From Flavobacterium flabelliforme (GTDB lineage: Bacteria > Bacteroidota > Bacteroidia > Flavobacteriales > Flavobacteriaceae), in contig NZ_JAGFBU010000004.1 in the NCBI RefSeq assembly GCF_017948675.1, forward strand, positions 124,001 through 188,000: 64,000 nucleotides of DNA. Direction: 5' to 3'. Shown one piece after another: positions 58,400 through 64,000 of this stretch (its first letter is position 1; each line of letters opens with the position of its first letter). The position numbers and the translations under genes were made by a program. The notes beneath the pieces are model-generated. The model did not search any database, was not told where the DNA came from, and was given only the letters and a program-made list of their open reading frames with translations.

Positions 58400-59776
58400 A
58401 TGAAAAAATCAATCGTATTAGCCGCATTGCTCTTAAACGGCATAGCCATTTTTGGACAAACTAAAGACGAATTATTCTTTAAAGAAATTTATAAATCTTC
58501 CTTGACAAACGCTAAATGCTACGATTGGTTAGATCATTTATCCAATAAAATTGGTGCACGACTTTCTGGATCTGATAATGCTCAAAAGGCTGTTTTGTAC
58601 ACTAAAGCACAATTAGAAACACTAGGTTTAGATAAAGTTTATCTTCAGGAAGTGATGGTCCCAAAATGGGTTAGAGGCGAAAAAGAAACGGCTTATATTC
58701 TAGACAATAAGACTAAAATAACAGTGCCAATTTGTGCGTTGGGAGGATCTATTGCTACAGCTAAAAACGGACTTACTGCAGCGGTGATCGAAGTACAAAG
58801 CATTGCCGAATTGAACACTTTAGGCGATAAATTAAAAGGTAAAATTGTTTTTTTTAATAGACCAATGGAACAAGAGTTTATTGAAACTTTTAAATCCTAC
58901 GGAGGATGTGTAGACCAAAGATATGCAGGAGCAAAAGAAGCAGCAAAATTTGGTGCTGTAGGAACAATTGTTCGTTCTATGAACTTAAGACTAGATGATT
59001 TTCCGCATACAGGAAATCAAAGCTACGGTGATTTACCAAAATCTCAATACATTCCAACGGCAGCAATAAGTACGAATGGAGCAGAGTTGTTGAGTAAATT
59101 ATTAAAAAAGAATCCGAATTTAAAATTCTATTTTAAGCAAAACTGTCAGCAATTAGAAGATGTTTTATCTTATAATGTTGTTGGTGAAATAAAAGGTAGC
59201 GTACATCCTGAAAATATTATGGTCGTAGGAGGGCATTTGGATTCTTGGGATTTAGCGGATGGTTCTCATGACGATGGAGCAGGAGTGGTACAAAGTATGG
59301 AGGTGATTAACATTTTTAAGAACTTAGGATATAAACCTAAAAACACCCTTCGTGTTGTATTGTTTATGAATGAAGAAAATGGAGGAAAAGGCGGTAAGAA
59401 ATATGAAGAATTGGCTCAGGCAAATCATGAAAATCACATTTTTGCTTTAGAAAGTGATTCAGGTGGTTTTAGTCCAAGAGGTTTTTCTTTTGAATCAGAT
59501 GAAGCCAATTTTAATAGAATTCAAGGATGGAAAAATCTTTTTGAACCGTATTTAATCCACAGTTTTACAAAAGGACATGGAGGTTCAGATATAGATCCAC
59601 TTACTTCTAAAACTATTGTAAAGGCGGGCTTAAAGCCAGATTCGCAACGTTATTTTGATTATCATCATGCTGCTAATGATACTTTTGATGCTATAAATAA
59701 AAGAGAATTAGAATTAGGAGCTGCAACAATGGCTTCTTTGATATACTTAATAGATCAAAACGGAATTCTAAAATAA
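58400..59776 (+). CDS. exported M28-family zinc aminopeptidase
   Basis: The 458-residue protein has a signal peptide (1-20), a protease-associated-like insert (about 100-250) and the M28 co-catalytic zinc domain: GGHLDSWDLADGSHDDGAG near 280 (His and bridging Asp), NEENGG near 325 (general base Glu and zinc-binding Glu), an ESDSGG Asp near 353 and the final His in YHHAANDTFDAI near 425. All expected ligands appear to be kept. It would release amino acids from peptides in the periplasm or on the cell surface. It stands alone and meets the broken kinase gene tail to tail. Confidence 0.93.
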   Translation: MKKSIVLAALLLNGIAIFGQTKDELFFKEIYKSSLTNAKCYDWLDHLSNKIGARLSGSDNAQKAVLYTKAQLETLGLDKVYLQEVMVPKWVRGEKETAYILDNKTKITVPICALGGSIATAKNGLTAAVIEVQSIAELNTLGDKLKGKIVFFNRPMEQEFIETFKSYGGCVDQRYAGAKEAAKFGAVGTIVRSMNLRLDDFPHTGNQSYGDLPKSQYIPTAAISTNGAELLSKLLKKNPNLKFYFKQNCQQLEDVLSYNVVGEIKGSVHPENIMVVGGHLDSWDLADGSHDDGAGVVQSMEVINIFKNLGYKPKNTLRVVLFMNEENGGKGGKKYEELAQANHENHIFALESDSGGFSPRGFSFESDEANFNRIQGWKNLFEPYLIHSFTKGHGGSDIDPLTSKTIVKAGLKPDSQRYFDYHHAANDTFDAINKRELELGAATMASLIYLIDQNGILK

Positions 59777-59823
59777 AAATAGCAAAACACTAAATTTTTT
59801 GAAGGTGCTATATTATGTTTTTT

Positions 59824-60936
59824 TCAATATTTGAATGAAATAGTAAATGTAGCACCTTCATCTAATTTGCTCTCTACTGCAATTCTTCCACCTAAACTAG
59901 AAATGTGATTATACACTAAATACAAACCAATGCCGTTGCTGGTACAATCTTCATTACCATGAAATTTTTCATATAAACCAAATATTTTATCCTTCACTTT
60001 ATCCATATCAAAACCAATACCTTCATCCGAAAAAATTAATTGTTTAATGCCATTCGTTCTCTGGGTTTTGATGGTAATGCATGGAACTTGCTCTGGTTTA
60101 GCATATTTTATTGAATTAGTAATCAAATTCAAAAAAATACTTTTTATATAAGCTTTATTGAAAATTATATTTTGCACTTCAGAAAAGTCAATATTGATAA
60201 TGGCTTTTGAATCCTCTAGTAAAGAATTGATAGAAAGGAGAACTTCCTCTAGAGCTGTATTTAGATTAATATCTGTTAACTGAGTGTTTACATTTTCATT
60301 TTCTATTAATTGGTCTATGGAGTCGTTTAAAGTTTCTTTTAAATTTTCACTTGTTAATTTTAGAATTTCGATTAATTCTAATGTTTCAGGATCATTAATT
60401 TTTGAAACATCAATTAGGTTAAAAACGGAAAGCATATTATTAATAGGAGACTTTAGGTCATGTGATGTTTTATGTGATAAAATTTTTAGCTCCTTGTTTA
60501 TTTGCGTAAGATTCGTCAATATTAAATTTCGTTCTTCTTCTATTCTTTTTTTATGGGTGATATTTTTTGCAATTGCATAAATCAATTATTCTGATTCTAC
60601 AGGCATAGAGGTCCAGGACAACCAAACAATTTTACCACTTTTGGTTAGGTATCTATTTTCGAAGTTTAATAAGGGTTTATTGTTATAAACTTGTTCCCTT
60701 GTTTCCATTGTTGCTTGTAGATCATCTTTGAAAACAAAATCAAGAATAGGTTTTGCATATAATTCTTCTTCAGAGTATTCTAATAATTTTGCAACAGCTG
60801 GATTTATTCGCTTAAAGTAACCATCAAATCCTGCAATACAAATTAAATCAGCTGAGATCGTAAAAAAATTATCAAAGCGGTAAATCCCATTGGGATCACT
60901 TGTAGTTTTATTTTTGGTCATTGGACTGAGTCGCAT
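59824..60936 (-). pseudogene. PAS-domain sensor histidine kinase interrupted by an in-frame stop
   Basis: Coding starts at 60936 and runs through a PAS domain (FFTISADLICIAGFDGYF, then NPAVAKLLEYSEEEL) to a TAA at 60588-60586. The same frame continues at once (LIYAIAKNITHKKRIEEERN) into a kinase with SHKTSHDLKSP, N-box NLITNSIKYA, DEGIGFD and GIGLYL, ending at 59824. Without the stop the product would have 370 residues, a usual PAS-HisKA-HATPase plan with no membrane segment. Lys (AAA) changed to TAA is the simplest explanation. The second part could be made alone from the TTG right after the stop, but would lack its sensor. Confidence 0.88.
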
Positions 60937-61123
60937 TAATTATTTAGTTTTATGCTATTACTAATTTTAAGAATTGTCTAGTGAAAAAAAATAATAATGA
61001 TTTGCTCAAATTTAAATAATTAATATTAAATAAAGCCCATATGTAATTCTTATTTCAAATAAAATAAGTAAGCATAACTCGTAAGAATTAACATAATTAA
61101 ATAAGAATAAAAAACAAATTTAA
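60937..61123. other. AT-rich non-coding stretch
   Basis: Part of the 293-base gap upstream of the kinase gene. Very rich in A and T, with no open frame, clear promoter or repeat seen. Confidence 0.4.
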
Positions 61124-61167
61124 AATAAAATTCCCCCAAAAAGTAAATCACTATTTGGAGGAATTTT
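61124..61167 (-). terminator. terminator of the kdsA operon
   Basis: AAAATTCC (61127-61134) pairs with GGAATTTT (61160-61167), extended by CCAAA/TTTGG past one mismatch. The A-rich left flank is T-rich on the reverse strand. Confidence 0.65.
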
Positions 61168-61229
61168 ATTTAGAAAACATTAAATTACGCTACTTTTAAG
61201 ATTACATATCTTTACTTTATTGAAAACTG

Positions 61230-62075
61230 TTAGATTTTAAATATACCTCCTACAGCAATTATTCTTTGAAAAAAGAAAAAATCTTGAGAAGCACTATCCT
61301 CACTACTTTTAGTGGTTTTTATATCTTGCATATTGATATAACCTCCTTTTAATTCTCCTTGTACGTAAAAGTGTTTAAAAAAGGTAAGATTCAAACCTGC
61401 TTTTACAGAAGTTCCAAAGCCTGAAACATGAAAATCATCATGACGATCTTTGCCCAGTAAAGTGGTATTTGTTTTAGGATATAATAATCCAAATCCAATT
61501 CCTTCTGTTAGATTTACTTGAATTTTATCGGTGTTAGTGATTTTAAACAAAGAGGATATATCATCAAATCTTGAGACCTCCGTATTTACATAATTCAATC
61601 CATCAGTATGTTCAAATTTTAAAAACTTTTCAGTCAACAAGATTTGATTGTTTGGTAATAATTCGTCATAAGTTCCCGAATTAGGGTAAAAACCAGTATA
61701 ATTTACCGCTTTATCTTGTGACATAACATATTTCATGTGATCTACACCAATTGTAACACTGTAGTGATCCGTAATAAAATAGCCCAGTCTCAAATTAGTT
61801 TGAGGAATTGTCATTCTAGCTGGATTAACATAATCTACATGCCAACCTTTTGGTTTGTCATGTGCTGTTACGTTTTCTAAAGTAAAATTATAATCTTTCC
61901 CTCTAAAGTTAATGTCTGACTTAGTATAATTTTCGCGGTTTCCTCCCCACGAAACAAAAAATTTGCCTTTATTGTGCGCAGTATATTTATCTTGAATTGG
62001 AGTATTTTCTTGTGCATTCGCATTATTACTAAATAATGTAATAAGAATGGCAGCAATATAAAAAATGGGTTTCAT
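61230..62075 (-). CDS. outer-membrane beta-barrel protein, function unknown
   Basis: The 281-residue protein has a signal peptide (1-22, cleavage after ANA) and alternating strands typical of a porin-like barrel (LRLGYFITDHYSVTIGVDHM, then GLNLTFFKHFYVQGEL), ending in GGIFKI. It begins 18 bases after kdsA, so it is co-transcribed with the LPS-core synthesis gene; that hints at an outer-membrane role but does not prove a shared function. No named family was recognised. Confidence 0.75.
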   Translation of the reverse strand: MKPIFYIAAILITLFSNNANAQENTPIQDKYTAHNKGKFFVSWGGNRENYTKSDINFRGKDYNFTLENVTAHDKPKGWHVDYVNPARMTIPQTNLRLGYFITDHYSVTIGVDHMKYVMSQDKAVNYTGFYPNSGTYDELLPNNQILLTEKFLKFEHTDGLNYVNTEVSRFDDISSLFKITNTDKIQVNLTEGIGFGLLYPKTNTTLLGKDRHDDFHVSGFGTSVKAGLNLTFFKHFYVQGELKGGYINMQDIKTTKSSEDSASQDFFFFQRIIAVGGIFKI

Positions 62076-62093
62076 TGTAATTTAGTTCTTTAT

Positions 62094-62912
62094 TTAAAAT
62101 GAGTTTACTGTTTTTCTAATAGCAACTAATTTGGTCATTAACGATTCAAAATAATCTAAATGCAACATATTTGCACCGTCACTTTTTGCATTAGCAGGAT
62201 CAAAATGAGTTTCTATAAAAATCCCATCAACACCCACTGCGATACCAGCTTTAGCAACAGTTTCAATCATGTCGGGTCTTCCACCAGTTACACCAGCACT
62301 CTGATTCGGTTGTTGCAAAGAGTGTGTAACATCAAGAACCGTTGTAGCGTATTGTTGCATCGTTGGAATTCCTCTAAAATCAACAATCATGTCTTGATAA
62401 CCAAACATGGTTCCTCTATCGGTCACCATTACATTTTCATTTTGGCAATCTAAAACTTTTTGTACGGCATGCTTCATACTTTCTGGACTCATAAATTGTC
62501 CTTTTTTCAAGTTTACAACTTTACCTGTATTGGCTGCAGCTACAACAAGATCCGTTTGACGCACTAAAAATGCTGGAATTTGTAACACATCAACATATTG
62601 AGCAGCCATATCCGCATCCTCATTCGTATGAATATCAGTTACTGTAGGAACATGAAATGTTTCCGATACTTTTCTAAGAATTTTAAGTGCTTTTTCATCT
62701 CCAATTCCTGAAAAACTATCTATTCTTGAACGATTTGCTTTCTTAAAAGAGCCTTTAAAAACGAATGGAATTTGTAAATTGTCAGTGATACCAATTAATT
62801 TTTCTGCAATTCGCATTGCCATTTCTTCACTTTCAATCGCGCAAGGACCAGCTAATAGAAAGAAGTTACCGCTTTCGGTATGCTTAATTTGTGGAATTTT
62901 ATGTATGTTCAT
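62094..62912 (-). CDS. kdsA: 3-deoxy-8-phosphooctulonate synthase (KDO-8-phosphate synthase)
   Basis: KdsA condenses phosphoenolpyruvate with arabinose-5-phosphate to KDO-8-phosphate, the precursor of the lipopolysaccharide core sugar. The 272-residue protein shows LLAGPCAIES near 22, KGSFKKANRSR near 52, TDIHTNEDA near 92, DRGTMFGY near 166 and THSLQQPNQSAGVTGGR near 195. The start at 62912 (MNIHKIPQ) is chosen because the longer frame begins inside the -7 promoter element. It is the first gene of a two-gene operon with an outer-membrane protein. Confidence 0.95.
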   Translation of the reverse strand: MNIHKIPQIKHTESGNFFLLAGPCAIESEEMAMRIAEKLIGITDNLQIPFVFKGSFKKANRSRIDSFSGIGDEKALKILRKVSETFHVPTVTDIHTNEDADMAAQYVDVLQIPAFLVRQTDLVVAAANTGKVVNLKKGQFMSPESMKHAVQKVLDCQNENVMVTDRGTMFGYQDMIVDFRGIPTMQQYATTVLDVTHSLQQPNQSAGVTGGRPDMIETVAKAGIAVGVDGIFIETHFDPANAKSDGANMLHLDYFESLMTKLVAIRKTVNSF

Positions 62913-62933
62913 AGTAGTTGTTTTTTGAAGGTG

Positions 62934-62941
62934 CAAAGATA
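62934..62941 (-). promoter_or_regulatory. -7 promoter element of kdsA
   Basis: The reverse strand reads TATCTTTG, an exact TAnnTTTG match, about 22 bases before the ATG at 62912. It excludes the in-frame start at 62936. Confidence 0.65.
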
Positions 62942-62984
62942 GTTAGGTTTTATGACTCTCCTTTATTATTAACGTTTTATTTGA

Positions 62985-63066
62985 AGCTGTTTCCTGCTAT
63001 CCGTTGCAATCTTTTCCTTTTATTTTCAAAAAAGGAAAAGGATTTTCACTACTATCAGGGCTAGGG
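62985..63066. repeat. hairpin element with CCTGCTATCC and CTATCAGGGCTAGGG ends
   Basis: The element reads GCTGTTTCCTGCTATCCG at its left, then a long hairpin in which CTTTTCCTTTT pairs with AAAAGGAAAAG (about 63011-63040) around a short loop, then GGATTTTCACTACTATCAGG and GCTAGGG at its right. The outer ends are also partly complementary (CCTG.TA / TATCAGG). It has no coding capacity. From memory, sequences with these ends and a variable hairpin recur in intergenic DNA of flavobacteria; this is not verified here. Confidence 0.55.
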
Positions 63067-63081
63067 AATACGGTTAAAATG

Positions 63082-63534
63082 CTAATTTTTCTTTAAACTA
63101 AGCCCAACAGGAACCATCACTAAACCTTTTTCATAAATGTTTAGGTATAATTTTATTGGTTTTTTTTGCCCTTCCCATTTTAATTCATAAACATCTAAAA
63201 AACCTGCGCCAAGATCCGTTCTTTTAGTGGGAAAAGGACAGCAACTTTCTAATTTTTCGTATGTTATTTTTTCACCATTTGGACCTGCTAGTGCATTTAA
63301 GAAGCGTTGTTGATTAATCTTATCGTTTAAGGTGTTTTTATAAAAGATATTAATAGGATAATCAGCTTCATATCCATATTTTTTATCTGTACTAAAAGCA
63401 GTGATTACAAACGTATTTTGATTTGTAAGAACTAAGTTTGGTGCGTTGTCATCAACATTTTTCAAAGTCGATTTGGTACTCACACAAGATACAGTAAGTA
63501 TTAATAAAGCGATAAATAGAAGATTTTTTTTCAT
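63082..63534 (-). CDS. lipoprotein, function unknown
   Basis: The 150-residue protein has a lipoprotein signal (MKKNLLFIALLILTVSC, Cys17) and a mature part with a paired cysteine segment (ESCCPFPTKRTDLG near 102) and a hydrophobic end (KGLVMVPVGLSLKKN). It is probably anchored in the envelope. I do not recognise a characterised family. Its promoter is likely the TAnnTTTG element about 70 bases upstream. The hairpin element at 62985-63066 lies immediately downstream and may act as its transcript end. Confidence 0.75.
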   Translation of the reverse strand: MKKNLLFIALLILTVSCVSTKSTLKNVDDNAPNLVLTNQNTFVITAFSTDKKYGYEADYPINIFYKNTLNDKINQQRFLNALAGPNGEKITYEKLESCCPFPTKRTDLGAGFLDVYELKWEGQKKPIKLYLNIYEKGLVMVPVGLSLKKN

Positions 63535-63601
63535 ATGGTTGATTAATCTGTAGCGTTAAAAAGTATTGGTAATTGCTTGGCCAAAACATTCATTAGTAGT
63601 A

Positions 63602-63609
63602 CAAAGATA
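63602..63609 (-). promoter_or_regulatory. -7 promoter element of the lipoprotein gene
   Basis: The reverse strand reads TATCTTTG, an exact TAnnTTTG match, giving a leader of about 60 bases. Confidence 0.5.
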
Positions 63610-63794
63610 ATCAGAACTTTAAATTCTATAAGAGTAGAAAATGTTTTTTTGCTAATAAAAGCTTTAAAAAACATTCTTTAGTTTTTAATCTATAGTTTTA
63701 CGTTAAGAATACTTACTTTAGAATTCACATCAATTCCTAAATCTTGATTTACTAAGCGCTAATCACTCAGCACAAATTATTAGTAACTAAAAAG

Positions 63795-63980
63795 CTAATC
63801 TTTTACACCTAATTTATTCAAAATGGTATCTAACAAACACCATTTGCTAATGGAAGATTGAAATAAATTAGCTCCCACAAAGGCTGTAAGCCATAACCAA
63901 TTTGGACTTAAATAATGTGCTAAAAGCAAACTAGTCAATATAAAAATTCCTGCTACGGCTCTTACGATTCTGTTTTTCAT
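63795..63980 (-). CDS. YgaP-like DUF2892 membrane protein
   Basis: The 61-residue protein has two hydrophobic segments (about 8-24 and 28-40), an N-terminal RIVRAVAGIFIL typical of the DUF2892 inner-membrane domain found in YgaP-type rhodanese proteins, and the conserved Cys/Asp-containing end (SKWCLLDTILNKLGVKD). Here the domain stands alone without rhodanese. Its function is unknown; it may be linked to sulfur metabolism in other bacteria. The gene lies at the right edge and its upstream region is outside the window. Confidence 0.82.
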   Translation of the reverse strand: MKNRIVRAVAGIFILTSLLLAHYLSPNWLWLTAFVGANLFQSSISKWCLLDTILNKLGVKD

Positions 63981-64000
63981 GATACTGTGTATTTATTATT

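Overview
This window looks like a stretch of core chromosome from a Flavobacterium-like member of the Bacteroidota. The DNA is strongly AT-rich by eye. Many genes are preceded by the Bacteroidota-type promoter element TAnnTTTG, ribosome-binding sites are weak, and there are a SusC/SusD pair, a TamL/TamB pair, flavobacterial proteorhodopsin with its retinal-forming enzyme, and FucP-type sugar transport. No phage, plasmid, insertion sequence, CRISPR array, tRNA or rRNA was found. Most genes are housekeeping or nutritional and lie in short operons separated by clear, often bidirectional hairpin terminators.

Layout. 1-5.9 kb: an outer-membrane barrel protein, chorismate synthase, a dicarboxylate symporter and a TPR hybrid sensor kinase. 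5.9-12.1 kb: a DEAD-box helicase, two histidine-degradation genes (hutG, hutI) flanking a coiled-coil membrane protein, a glutaminyl cyclotransferase lipoprotein and the small SRP RNA. 12.2-13.9 kb: a short-chain dehydrogenase and a transaldolase. 13.9-27.0 kb: a GlcNAc/chito-oligosaccharide utilisation locus (MFS sugar transporter, LytS/LytTR two-component pair, SusC, SusD, a NagB-deacetylase fusion and a GH20 hexosaminidase). 27.2-37.2 kb: a potassium channel, an unusual ABC-F ATPase, and the TamL-TamB envelope biogenesis operon. 37.7-44.3 kb: a frameshifted acetyl-CoA hydrolase/CoA-transferase gene, an AraC regulator and a tripartite drug-efflux operon. 44.5-50.6 kb: small proteins, dnaK with an unusual upstream region, and a divergent blh/proteorhodopsin pair. 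50.7-64 kb: a large zinc metalloprotease, CorA, the acetate pathway (pta, ackA), an M28 peptidase, a PAS histidine kinase broken by an in-frame stop, a kdsA operon and small membrane or lipoproteins.

How the parts fit. In the GlcNAc locus, SusCD would import oligosaccharides, GH20 would release GlcNAc in the periplasm, the MFS protein would take it up, and the fused protein would deacetylate and deaminate the phosphorylated sugar, with control by the adjacent two-component pair. The blh/proteorhodopsin pair would give a light-driven proton pump whose retinal is made from beta-carotene. Pta-AckA, with the damaged CoA-transferase gene elsewhere, handles acetate and acetyl-CoA.

Points most worth a second look: the ABC-F ATPase that appears to keep only one consensus ATP site; the sigma-54-like promoter with repeated TGTCA boxes before dnaK; TTGTTTAA boxes between blh and the rhodopsin; a perfect inverted repeat at the efflux promoter; two interrupted genes (one homopolymer frameshift, one nonsense codon); and several structured intergenic elements that look like members of dispersed repeat families. 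All family assignments are from reading motifs by eye; no search was run.
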